Assembly (NCBI GenBank): GCA_016281115.1
Contig: JAEEHZ010000175.1
Coordinates: 1-6,202, forward strand
Length of the DNA stretch: 6,202 nt
Reading direction: 5' to 3'
Origin: Clostridiaceae bacterium
GTDB taxonomy: Bacteria; Bacillota; Clostridia; Oscillospirales; Acutalibacteraceae
Within the stretch, counting starts at the first letter, position 1. Each line of letters opens with the position of its first letter. Both the position numbers and the translations under genes were made by a program. Below, piece by piece: positions 1-5,577 of this stretch. The notes beneath the pieces are model-generated. The model was not told where the DNA came from and made no database searches. It worked only from the letters and a program-made list of their open reading frames with translations.

Positions 1-110
1 CCTTGACGCTGTTTGTGCTTGGGGTTATCGCAGATAACCATAACCTTGCCGTTACGCTTGATTATCTTGCACTTTTCGCAAATCTTTTTAACAGAAGGTC
101 TGACTTTCAT
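1..110 (-). CDS. rpmJ: Large ribosomal subunit protein bL36 (L36), zinc type, cut at its last codon
   Basis: This is the smallest protein of the large ribosomal subunit, bound to 23S rRNA. I read it by translating the minus strand from an ATG at 110-108. It gives MKVRPSVKKICEKCK and then a basic tail ending KHKQRQG. The window holds 36 full codons plus the first two bases (GG, Gly) of codon 37. The family is normally 37-38 residues, so only the end of that codon and the stop are missing. The zinc ligands Cys11, Cys14, Cys27 and His32 are all present, which makes this the zinc-binding (C+) form. It follows infA after 35 nt, the longest gap in the window. The probable ribosome-binding site is AAAGGA at 127-122. 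In related genomes rpsM, rpsK and rpoA usually follow, but they lie outside this window. The identification is secure. Confidence 0.97.
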   Translation of the reverse strand, partial: MKVRPSVKKICEKCKIIKRNGKVMVICDNPKHKQRQ

Positions 111-145
111 TGTACAAACATTCCTTTCTAAGATAATTAATGCGA

Positions 146-364
146 TTACTTTGTTCTCCAGGTAATGCGGCCCTTTGTAAGGTCGTAAGGTGACATTTCA
201 AGTTTTACCTTATCACCCGGAATAATTCTTATATAGTTCATTCTTAATTTGCCCGAAATGTGGGCAAGAACTGTGTGACCGTTAGGAAGCTCTACCATAA
301 ACTGTGCGTTAGGCAATGCTTCTGTTACCGTACCTTCTATTTCGATTACATCTTCTTTAGACAA
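146..364 (-). CDS. infA: Translation initiation factor IF-1, TTG start
   Basis: IF-1 binds the A site of the 30S subunit and helps IF-2 and IF-3 select the initiator tRNA. The 72-residue product is a single OB-fold S1-like domain and has the family's standard length. It opens MSKEDVIEIEGTV, and the family's landmarks follow: LPNAQFMVELPNGH (17-30), the HISGKLRMNYIRI stretch (35-47), PGDKVKLEMSPYDLTKG (49-65) and a closing GRITWR (65-70). The start codon is TTG at 364-362. No in-frame ATG occurs before residue 23, an AGGAGGG ribosome-binding site sits 8 nt upstream, and the N-terminus matches known IF-1 proteins exactly. I therefore regard the TTG start as real. The gene lies 18 nt after the KOW gene and 35 nt before rpmJ, the usual Firmicute arrangement. 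Confidence 0.97.
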   Translation of the reverse strand: MSKEDVIEIEGTVTEALPNAQFMVELPNGHTVLAHISGKLRMNYIRIIPGDKVKLEMSPYDLTKGRITWRTK

Positions 365-371
365 AGCTTTA

Positions 372-380
372 CCCTCCTAA
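372..380 (-). promoter_or_regulatory. Ribosome-binding site of infA (serves a TTG start)
   Basis: The minus strand reads TTAGGAGGG, with the GGAGG core 8 nt before the TTG codon of infA. It lies in the 18-nt gap after the KOW gene's stop codon. This strong site decides in favour of the TTG start. Confidence 0.85.
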
Positions 381-382
381 GA

Positions 383-637
383 TTAATCAGATCTGTTTTG
401 ATCTTTAAATACAGCAAGTGATTTTTTTAACTGACGGTTTGTTTTATATTCGTCCTTTTGCAAAACGGTTTTTGTTAAAGCCAAATGAATGAGCTTTTTC
501 TTTTTGGGCTTTTCCAAAAGTCTTTGTTTGCCGTCGCAAATGTACGCGAACTTTTCGTCATAAGCCGTTATTACAAAAACCTGTCCTTTGTCGTGCCCCG
601 CGCGTGAGAACACTATTTGTCCTTCCTTTATCTCCAT
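383..637 (-). CDS. KOW-domain RNA-binding protein (L14e-like), function unknown
   Basis: This is an 84-residue basic protein. Residues 1-55 resemble the KOW/SH3-like fold of the L14e/L6e/L27e group of archaeal and eukaryotic ribosomal proteins. The visible signs are GQIVFSRAGHDKGQVFVI (6-23), where the Gly-His-Asp-Lys-Gly turn is typical of KOW motifs, then YICDGKQRLLEKPKKKKLIH (32-51), a lysine-rich strand pair like the L14e LEKPKKK segment. The tail (56-84) is charged and probably helical or disordered. There is no signal peptide or membrane segment, so it should act in the cytoplasm. The start is supported by a GGAGG site 6 nt upstream. The gene sits 13 nt after map and 18 nt before infA. 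Firmicutes often carry a small KOW protein here (B. subtilis ybzG occupies this position, from memory). A ribosome or rRNA partner is inference, and no biochemical role is known to me. Confidence 0.85.
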   Translation of the reverse strand: MEIKEGQIVFSRAGHDKGQVFVITAYDEKFAYICDGKQRLLEKPKKKKLIHLALTKTVLQKDEYKTNRQLKKSLAVFKDQNRSD

Positions 638-650
638 TATGCGCCTCCGT

Positions 651-1403
651 TTATTCTGCAGAGGTTAATATAACGGGACCGTCGGATGTTATTGCTATCG
701 TATGCTCAAAATGCGCGGATAACTTTCCGTCGACCGTTACCGTTGTCCAATCGTCATCAAGCACTTTAACTCTGTGAGTGCCCATATTGACCATTGGCTC
801 AATGGCAATAGTCATACCCTTCATCAGTCGCTGACCTCTTCCGGGAGTTCCGAAATTAGGTACGCTTGGTTCTTCGTGTAACTTCGCACCTACTCCATGG
901 CCGACAAAATCACGTACCACCGAGTAACTGCGAGCTTCGACATACTCCTGAACAGCACTTCCGATATCGCCGAGACGGTTGCCCTCTTTCGCTGCTTTTA
1001 TACCGAGGAACAAGCTTTCCTTTGTTGCCTCAAGCAGGGCTTTTGCCTCGTCGCTTATATCTCCGCAGGCGAAGGTCCATGCGTTGTCGCCGTGATAACC
1101 TTCGAAAAACGCGCCTACGTCTATGCTTACGATATCTCCTTGCTTTAGTATCTGTTTTCGTGAAGGTATGCCATGGATAACCACATTGTTCACAGATATG
1201 CACGCACTCGCCGGAAATCCGCCATATCCGAGAAACGAAGGCTTGGCGCCTTGTTTCTCGATATATTTGCGAACTATTGTGTCAAGCTCTGCGGTGCTTA
1301 CACCGGGCTCGACAGCTTTTCCGGCAAGAAGCAGCGCTCTCTGCGCTATTCTTCCCGCGTCTCTCATCATTGAGAGCTCGCGCGCCGTTTTCAGTATTAT
1401 CAT
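651..1403 (-). CDS. map: Type I methionine aminopeptidase
   Basis: This cytosolic enzyme removes the initiator methionine from new proteins, after deformylation, when the second residue is small. The 250 residues match the length of the short bacterial type Ia form, with no N-terminal extension. The pita-bread fold's five metal ligands are visible: Asp95 (in SIDVG), Asp106 (in HGDN), His169 (in VGHGVG), Glu202 (in AIEPM) and Glu233 (in HFEHT). Substrate-binding His77 (in VVIHGIP) and His176 (in KLHEEP) are also present. The N-terminus MIILKTARELSMMRDAGRIA is typical of the family and confirms the start. The gene begins 6 nt after the adk stop. Its likely ribosome-binding site (GGAG) lies inside the last codons of adk, which suggests translational coupling. 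Grouping with secY, adk and infA is standard in Firmicutes. Confidence 0.98.
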   Translation of the reverse strand: MIILKTARELSMMRDAGRIAQRALLLAGKAVEPGVSTAELDTIVRKYIEKQGAKPSFLGYGGFPASACISVNNVVIHGIPSRKQILKQGDIVSIDVGAFFEGYHGDNAWTFACGDISDEAKALLEATKESLFLGIKAAKEGNRLGDIGSAVQEYVEARSYSVVRDFVGHGVGAKLHEEPSVPNFGTPGRGQRLMKGMTIAIEPMVNMGTHRVKVLDDDWTTVTVDGKLSAHFEHTIAITSDGPVILTSAE

Positions 1404-1409
1404 AGCCGA

Positions 1410-2039
1410 TTACTCCAATGCTTCAAAAACAAGCTTGGTAGTATCTTCTACCTTATCCTGACCGTCAATTATCCAAAGCTTATTTTGAGCTTTGTAATAA
1501 TCTTTAAGCGGTTCAGTTTCTTTATGATAAACATCAAGACGTGATAACACCGTGTCGGGATGGTCATCCTTGCGTTGTATAAGGGTGCCTGCGCAAGTGT
1601 CGCAAACTCCGTCTGCCTTGGGCTTTTTGTGCTCAAGGTGATAGCTTGCGCCGCAATCTGCGCAAACACGGCGTCCAGACATTCTGGCTGCTATTTTCTC
1701 ATCGGGTACTTCTATATCTATAACCCTGTCAATAACAACACCCATTTTATCCAGAGCCTCGGCCTGAGGAATGGTTCTCGGAAATCCGTCAAGTATAAAA
1801 CCGTTTGCACAGTCATCACAAGCAAGTCTGTCTTTGATTATTCCGATAACTACCTCGTCGGGAACGAGCTTGCCTTCATCCATATAAGATTTGGCTTTCA
1901 AGCCCATCTCCGTGCCGCTTCGTAACGCTTCTCTTATGATATTTCCCGTAGAAATTGCGGGAATATCAAGCTTTTGGCAGATTTTTTCTGCCTGGGTGCC
2001 TTTGCCTGCACCCGGGGCGCCTAACAATATGATATTCAT
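1410..2039 (-). CDS. adk: Adenylate kinase with zinc-type (Cys4) LID domain
   Basis: Adenylate kinase interconverts ATP + AMP and 2 ADP in the cytosol and so sets the cell's energy charge. The 209 residues show the long bacterial form. The P-loop is GAPGAGKGT (7-15). The AMP-binding region runs ISTGN with Arg36, and Arg88 lies in GFPRT. The LID begins near Arg119/Arg123 and carries four cysteines (126, 129, 146, 149), the zinc-binding form common in Gram-positives. Arg156 and Arg167 complete the catalytic arginine set. One small departure is Asn33, where E. coli has Asp in STGD. The gene starts 23 nt after secY, and AGGAGA lies 6 nt before the ATG. Encoding adk directly after secY is usual for this operon. 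No promoter of its own is evident. Confidence 0.98.
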   Translation of the reverse strand: MNIILLGAPGAGKGTQAEKICQKLDIPAISTGNIIREALRSGTEMGLKAKSYMDEGKLVPDEVVIGIIKDRLACDDCANGFILDGFPRTIPQAEALDKMGVVIDRVIDIEVPDEKIAARMSGRRVCADCGASYHLEHKKPKADGVCDTCAGTLIQRKDDHPDTVLSRLDVYHKETEPLKDYYKAQNKLWIIDGQDKVEDTTKLVFEALE

Positions 2040-2062
2040 ATATATCTCCTGTCTTTATCTTA

Positions 2063-3415
2063 TCAATCAAGGAAACCCTTATAGTGGCGCATCATAACCT
2101 GAGACTCCAACTGCTTGGTAGTGTCAAGAGCAACACCAACGAGAATTATAATGGATGTACCACCCATTGAAAGACCGTTTAAGGAACCAATCTTTGTATA
2201 AATAAGAGGAACGATAGCTATAACAGATAAGAACAACGCGCCAATAAGCGTGATTCTGGAAAGAATTTTTGCTATAAAGTCGGTTGTCGGCTTACCGGGA
2301 CGGATACCCGGGATAGTACCGTTATTCTGACGGAGATTGTTAGCCATTTCTATCGGATTGTACTGAATTGTTGTATAGAAATACGCAAAAGCGAGTATCA
2401 GTATGAAATACAAACCGATATATATCCAGCTTGATGACTTAAAGGCGCTGAGGAATCCGTTCCAGAAGGAGCCTTGGCTTCCTTCGCCTGTGAACAAGCT
2501 GATAGTTGAAGGAATTGAAAGTATTGAGCTTGCGAAGATGATGGGAAGAACACCGCCCATACCAACTTTGATTGGCAAATGGCTGGCATTTCCGCCATAC
2601 ATTTTTCTGCCTACAACACGCTTTGCGTATTGAATCGGGATTCTTCTTTCGGCGTCGTTCATAAATACTATGAGCCATACAACCGCCAAGAACAATACTA
2701 TATAACCGAGCACGAGGAATATATATTGTGATGCGCCGTCAAAACCGTAGTTCCAGTAGCTGCCCAATGCTCTGATTGTAACAGGCAATCTGGCAACGAT
2801 ACCGGCAAACAAGAGTATTGAAATACCGTTTCCGATACCGAACTGGTTGATCTGTTCGCCCATCCACATCATTATCGCCGTACCGGCTGTAAATGTGAGG
2901 ATTATGGTTGCGCCTGCAAAGAAAGCAAACGCGCCCGATTTGGCATAAGACTCGATTACATTACTTCTGAAAAGGAAGATATAGAAGGCTGTACCTTGAA
3001 TAAGTCCCAAGCCAACCGTAACATAACGGGTGATAGTGCCTATCTTCTTTCTGCCCTCGGTTCCCTCTTTCGCAAGTCGCTCAAGAGCAGGAATGGCAAC
3101 TGTAAGCAGCTGCATTATAATTGAAGAGTTGATGTACGGGGTAACGCTCATTGCAAACACCGTAGCGTTAGAAAAAGCACCGCCCGACAATGTATCAAGA
3201 TAACCAGCCAAGGAATCGTTCCAGGCGTTTGACGCGTCTTCGCCTTCTTGACTTGATACCGAAGAAGCTCCCATTACCTCTTTAAGAGCGTCCATATTCA
3301 AAAACGGAACAGGAATAACAGAACCGATTCTGAACGCGATAACTATGAGTAATGTGAAAAGCATCTTTTTACGAATGTCGCCGAGCTTCCATGCGTTAGC
3401 AAGTGTCTTGAACAT
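2063..3415 (-). CDS. secY: SecY, channel subunit of the Sec protein translocase
   Basis: SecY forms the protein-conducting pore of the cytoplasmic membrane and works with SecE, SecG and the SecA ATPase. The 450-residue product shows ten hydrophobic segments, roughly at 18-36, 77-108 (plug plus TM2), 127-149, 161-183, 194-212, 231-252, 286-306, 330-350, 387-407 and 418-434. Family landmarks include SGGAFSNATVFAMSVTPYI (77-95), GEQINQFGIGNGISI (186-200), the cytosolic loop with QYAKRVVGRK (262-271), PGIRPGKPT with the conserved Arg372 (369-377), and the C-terminal tail MMRHYKGFLD. The first external loop (about 40-76) is some 15 residues longer than in E. coli or B. subtilis. The ATG overlaps the rplO stop as TAATG, and the gene ends with tandem stops, TGA then TAA. 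Confidence 0.98.
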   Translation of the reverse strand: MFKTLANAWKLGDIRKKMLFTLLIVIAFRIGSVIPVPFLNMDALKEVMGASSVSSQEGEDASNAWNDSLAGYLDTLSGGAFSNATVFAMSVTPYINSSIIMQLLTVAIPALERLAKEGTEGRKKIGTITRYVTVGLGLIQGTAFYIFLFRSNVIESYAKSGAFAFFAGATIILTFTAGTAIMMWMGEQINQFGIGNGISILLFAGIVARLPVTIRALGSYWNYGFDGASQYIFLVLGYIVLFLAVVWLIVFMNDAERRIPIQYAKRVVGRKMYGGNASHLPIKVGMGGVLPIIFASSILSIPSTISLFTGEGSQGSFWNGFLSAFKSSSWIYIGLYFILILAFAYFYTTIQYNPIEMANNLRQNNGTIPGIRPGKPTTDFIAKILSRITLIGALFLSVIAIVPLIYTKIGSLNGLSMGGTSIIILVGVALDTTKQLESQVMMRHYKGFLD

Positions 3416-3426
3416 TATACCACCTC
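3413..3426 (-). promoter_or_regulatory. rplO-secY overlap with ribosome-binding site inside rplO
   Basis: The minus strand reads GAGGTGGTATAATG. The GAGG core is part of the last codons of rplO (GAG GTG GTA TAA) and lies 7 nt before the secY ATG. The TAA stop and the ATG share one A. This layout favours re-initiation by ribosomes finishing L15, which would keep SecY synthesis tied to L15 synthesis; the coupling itself is inference. Confidence 0.85.
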
Positions 3427-3921
3427 AATCTTTCCGCCTGCAGCTTCTATTTTTTGCTTTGCAGATTCGGAATAAGGTAATTTTGCTGCTTTTGCCTTAT
3501 TTTTCTTCTGCTTAGAGAATGACATTGGATCATCTGTAAGCTTAGAAAGCTTAACTGTAAGCTTTTTCTTGAGTTCTCCGTTTCCGAGAACCTTAACTCC
3601 GTCAAAGGAGTTCTTTACAAGACCGATCTTTCTGAGAGCTTCTGTATCTACAACTGCGCCGTCCTCAAATCTGTTAAGGTCGTCAACGTTGATAGAAACG
3701 ATCTTTTTAGCAAAGATATTGTTAAAGCCTCTCTTAGGAATACGTCTTTGCAAAGGCATCTGACCGCCTTCAAAGCCGGGACGCATACCGTGACCTGCTC
3801 TTGCCTTTTGACCTTTATGACCTTTGCCGGCTGTTTTTCCCCAACCGGAACCGTGTCCACGACCGATACGCTTTACGTCCTTTTTGGAACCCGGTACCGG
3901 TGAAAGTTCATGCAACTTCAT
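3415..3921 (-). CDS. rplO: Large ribosomal subunit protein uL15 (L15) with C-terminal insertion
   Basis: L15 is a late-assembling protein of the 50S subunit that contacts 23S rRNA through a long glycine-rich basic N-terminal arm. I place the start at the ATG at 3921-3919, giving MKLHELSPVPGSKK. An in-frame GTG three codons earlier overlaps the ribosome-binding site AAGGAGGTG and is unlikely to be used. The arm shows IGRGHGSGWGKTAGKGHKGQ (19-38) and RPGFEGGQMPL (47-57). The globular part ends in AAGGKIEVV. The protein is 168 residues against about 146 in B. subtilis. The excess lies near residues 125-148, a lysine- and serine-rich stretch between KKLTVK and the closing SAKQKIEAAGG. The reading frame stays open and the ends are conserved, so it is a true insertion and not a frameshift. 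The gene lies 17 nt after rpmD. Confidence 0.97.
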   Translation of the reverse strand: MKLHELSPVPGSKKDVKRIGRGHGSGWGKTAGKGHKGQKARAGHGMRPGFEGGQMPLQRRIPKRGFNNIFAKKIVSINVDDLNRFEDGAVVDTEALRKIGLVKNSFDGVKVLGNGELKKKLTVKLSKLTDDPMSFSKQKKNKAKAAKLPYSESAKQKIEAAGGKIEVV

Positions 3922-3927
3922 TTTTCG

Positions 3928-3936
3928 CACCTCCTT
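3928..3936 (-). promoter_or_regulatory. Ribosome-binding site of rplO
   Basis: The minus strand reads AAGGAGGTG with the GGAGG core 8 nt before the ATG at 3921. The final GTG could be mistaken for an in-frame start codon, but it shares bases with the site itself. This decides for the shorter 168-residue L15. Confidence 0.85.
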
Positions 3937-3938
3937 GC

Positions 3939-4118
3939 TTACGCTTCACTTACCTCGATGAGGTGGAGTATTTTTGCCACTTTGCCTTTTGTCTGGGCAT
4001 TATCGGGCTGACTTGTTGTGTCGCCGATTTTTCTGAGACCAAGACTGTTGGCGGTTGCAATTTGGTCCTTTTTACAGCCGATAAGACTTCTTGTCAGCTT
4101 AATGTTTATATTAGCCAT
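3939..4118 (-). CDS. rpmD: Large ribosomal subunit protein uL30 (L30)
   Basis: L30 is a small 50S protein that binds 23S rRNA. I translated it by hand from the ATG at 4118-4116. It has 59 residues, opening MANINIKLTRSLIGCKKDQI and ending LHLIEVSEA. The family's features are visible in order: the first strand (IKLTRSLIG, 6-14), the helix with the Ala-Asn-Ser-Leu-Gly-Leu-Arg-Lys turn (23-30), then a loop and second helix (KGKVAKILHLIEV, 44-56). The usual length is 58-60 residues, so it is complete. It follows rpsE after 16 nt and precedes rplO by 17 nt, the standard S5-L30-L15 order. The ribosome-binding site is AAGGGGGT, 8 nt before the start, pairing with 16S rRNA through one G-U wobble. Confidence 0.96.
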   Translation of the reverse strand: MANINIKLTRSLIGCKKDQIATANSLGLRKIGDTTSQPDNAQTKGKVAKILHLIEVSEA

Positions 4119-4125
4119 AATTGCT

Positions 4126-4137
4126 ACCCCCTTATTA
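4126..4137 (-). promoter_or_regulatory. Tandem rpsE stops merging into the rpmD ribosome-binding site
   Basis: The minus strand reads TAATAAGGGGGT. The first TAA ends rpsE and the second is in frame right behind it. The second TAA also begins TAAGGGGGT, which resembles the ideal TAAGGAGGT except for one A-to-G change that can still pair as G-U. The G run ends 8 nt before the rpmD ATG. Confidence 0.75.
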
Positions 4138-4632
4138 CAATATTTCTTTCACGGATTTGCCGCGAACAGCAGCAACCTCGTCTGCTGTACGCAATGCCTG
4201 CAAGCCCTTAAGAGTAGCTCTTACAACGTTGCAGGGATTGTTTGAACGCAAAGCCTTTGTTCTTATATCCTTTATGCCTACTGCTTCAACAACAGCACGA
4301 ACAGGACCGCCGGCGATAACACCGGTACCGGGAGCAGCGGGTTTCATTAAAACTCTGCCTGCGCCGTATTCGCCGATTATCTCGTGAGGAATTGTTGAAC
4401 CCTTAAGAGAAACCTTCATAAGGTTTTTCTTTGCGTCTTCAATACCCTTGCGGATAGCGTCCGGAACTTCGCCTGCCTTGCCTATGCCAAAGCCAACTGT
4501 GCCGTTACCGTCACCAACAACTACCAAAGCAGCAAACTTGTAGATACGTCCGCCCTTAACGGTCTTTGATACACGGTTGATGGTAACAACTCTTTCTTTT
4601 AATTCCATTACTGATGCGTCAATATTAGCCAA
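4135..4632 (-). CDS. rpsE: Small ribosomal subunit protein uS5 (S5), TTG start
   Basis: S5 sits near the mRNA entry and decoding region of the 30S subunit and affects translational accuracy. The 165-residue product has the N-terminal double-stranded-RNA-binding-like domain (about 11-77) with RVSKTVKGGRIYKFAALVVV (20-39) and GDGNGTVGFGIGKAGEVP (40-57). The C-terminal domain follows (about 83-160), with GAGRVLMKPAAPGTGVIAGG (90-109) and RSNNPCNVVRAT (129-140). The KTVKGGR loop, where spectinomycin resistance changes map in other bacteria, looks wild type. The start is TTG at 4632-4630, backed by AAGGAGGA 9 nt upstream. The first in-frame ATG (residue 9) has no ribosome-binding site and would trim the protein below the usual ~166 residues. 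The gene begins 20 nt after rplR. Confidence 0.97.
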   Translation of the reverse strand: MANIDASVMELKERVVTINRVSKTVKGGRIYKFAALVVVGDGNGTVGFGIGKAGEVPDAIRKGIEDAKKNLMKVSLKGSTIPHEIIGEYGAGRVLMKPAAPGTGVIAGGPVRAVVEAVGIKDIRTKALRSNNPCNVVRATLKGLQALRTADEVAAVRGKSVKEIL

Positions 4633-4640
4633 AGTTAACT

Positions 4641-4648
4641 TCCTCCTT
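4641..4648 (-). promoter_or_regulatory. Ribosome-binding site of rpsE (serves a TTG start)
   Basis: The minus strand reads AAGGAGGA, with the GGAGG core 9 nt before TTG at 4632. No comparable site precedes the ATG eight codons further in, so the TTG is the likely start. Confidence 0.85.
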
Positions 4649-4652
4649 ATCC

Positions 4653-5012
4653 TTAGAACTTGAGGCCGCCCTTGCGAGCGCCTTCGGCCAATTCTTTGAC
4701 ACGGCCGTGGAAAATGTATCCGCCTCTGTCAAAAACGACTTCGGCTATTCCTGCTTTTGCAGCTCTTTGTGCGATGAGCTCGCCAACCTTGTAAGCTGCT
4801 TCTTTGTTTCCGCCGTTACCTGCAATTTCCTTATCAAGTGTGGAAGCTGCGGCAAGAGTTACGCCCTTAACATCGTCTATTACCTGAGCGTAAATGTTCT
4901 TGTTGGAGCGGAAAACGTCTAAACGCGGACATTCAGATGTGCCGCAGATCTTGTTGCGTACTCTGAAATGACGCTTAACACGGGCTTTATTTTTATCAGC
5001 CTTAATAACCAT
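4653..5012 (-). CDS. rplR: Large ribosomal subunit protein uL18 (L18)
   Basis: L18 binds 5S rRNA and, with L5 and L25-type proteins, anchors it in the central protuberance of the 50S subunit. The 119-residue product is full length for the bacterial family. It begins with a basic RNA-binding tail (MVIKADKNKARVKRHFRVRN), followed by GTSECPRLDVFRSNKNIYAQ (24-43) and the alternating fold with LIAQRAAKAGI (79-89). It ends in the hallmark FDRGGYIFHGRVKELAEGAR and a final GGLKF. The start is fixed by AAGGAG, about 9 nt upstream. It lies 18 nt after rplF and 20 nt before rpsE. Nothing unusual is seen in the sequence. Confidence 0.97.
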   Translation of the reverse strand: MVIKADKNKARVKRHFRVRNKICGTSECPRLDVFRSNKNIYAQVIDDVKGVTLAAASTLDKEIAGNGGNKEAAYKVGELIAQRAAKAGIAEVVFDRGGYIFHGRVKELAEGARKGGLKF

Positions 5013-5030
5013 TTAAAATCACTCCTTATA

Positions 5031-5570
5031 TTATTTCTTACCTGCTTTGCCTTCCTTGCGGCGGATATATTCGTCAACGTACTTAATACCTTTGCCCTTA
5101 TATGGCTCCGGAGGACGTTTCTCTCTTACCTCGGCAGCAAACTGACCAACCTTTTGCTTATCAGCGCCGTTGATAATGATTTTGTTGGGGTTGGGAACCT
5201 CTATTGTTATATCTTCTGTATCAAACATTTCTACAGTATGTGAATAACCAAGGTTCATAACGAGCTTGTTACCCTGCTTTTGAACACGGTAACCAACACC
5301 GTTTACGTCAAGCTCTTTCTTGTATCCCTCTGTTACGCCGATCATCATATTGTTTATGAGTGAACGTGTAAGACCGTGAAGGCTCCTGTTGAGCTTTTCG
5401 TCGTCAGGACGTGTAACTGTGATCACCGCACCGTCTATATTAACAGACATATTGGGGTGAATCTTCTGAGTTAAAGTACCCTTGGGTCCCTTGACTGTTA
5501 AAACGCCGTCGTCCAAACTAACATTTACTCCGGCGGGAATATTTATAGGTTTTCTTCCAATTCGAGACAT
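5031..5570 (-). CDS. rplF: Large ribosomal subunit protein uL6 (L6)
   Basis: L6 lies near the base of the L7/L12 stalk and the sarcin-ricin loop, close to where elongation factors bind. I choose the ATG at 5570-5568, giving a 179-residue protein opening MSRIGRKPINIPAGV, which is the family's usual N-terminus. An ATG seven codons earlier lies before the ribosome-binding site and would add a stretch not found in relatives. Two duplicated alpha/beta domains are present: about 1-82, with VKGPKGTL (26-33), and about 83-179, with VNGVGYRVQKQGNKL (89-103). The signature PEPYKGKGIKY is at 154-164 and a lysine-rich tail ends the protein. It follows rpsH after 14 nt. Confidence 0.97.
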   Translation of the reverse strand: MSRIGRKPINIPAGVNVSLDDGVLTVKGPKGTLTQKIHPNMSVNIDGAVITVTRPDDEKLNRSLHGLTRSLINNMMIGVTEGYKKELDVNGVGYRVQKQGNKLVMNLGYSHTVEMFDTEDITIEVPNPNKIIINGADKQKVGQFAAEVREKRPPEPYKGKGIKYVDEYIRRKEGKAGKK

Positions 5571-5577
5571 TTCAGCA

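Noticed and set aside
107..121. Four-codon leader-like frame (Met-Phe-Val-Gln) whose TGA overlaps the rpmJ ATG
   Set aside because: The AAAGGA site directly abuts its ATG, leaving no workable spacing; it instead fits rpmJ. It is probably chance.
111..145. Possible terminator or promoter in the largest gap (infA-rpmJ, 35 nt)
   Set aside because: No stem-loop with a T run and no -35/-10 pair can be seen; it holds only the rpmJ ribosome-binding site.
866..1461. Several overlapping plus-strand frames opposite map
   Set aside because: They overlap each other and the complete map gene, and their translations are compositionally odd shadows.
1560..1925. Plus-strand open frame of 121 codons inside adk
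   Set aside because: It lies fully antisense to adk, whose motifs are all intact; the translated sequence resembles no family I know.
2145..2173. TATAAT on the minus strand inside secY as a possible adk promoter
   Set aside because: The -35 position (CTTTCA) matches TTGACA in only three bases and there is no extended -10; AT-rich coding sequence gives such hits by chance.
3115..3120. Second TATAAT on the minus strand inside secY
   Set aside because: No -35-like sequence lies at 16-18 bases upstream.
3922..3930. Upstream in-frame GTG as start of rplO
   Set aside because: The GTG overlaps the AAGGAGGTG ribosome-binding site, and the family N-terminus MKLHEL begins at the next ATG.
3801..4211. 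Plus-strand open frame of 136 codons across rplO and rpmD
   Set aside because: It is antisense to two clear ribosomal-protein genes, has no recognisable domain and no good ribosome-binding site. The open frame is a by-product of codon use on the other strand.
4116..4632. Similar N-termini of S5 (MANIDA) and L30 (MANINI), considered as a duplicated start region
   Set aside because: The shared stretch is only about nine bases (GGCTAATAT) and diverges at once; the proteins are unrelated families.
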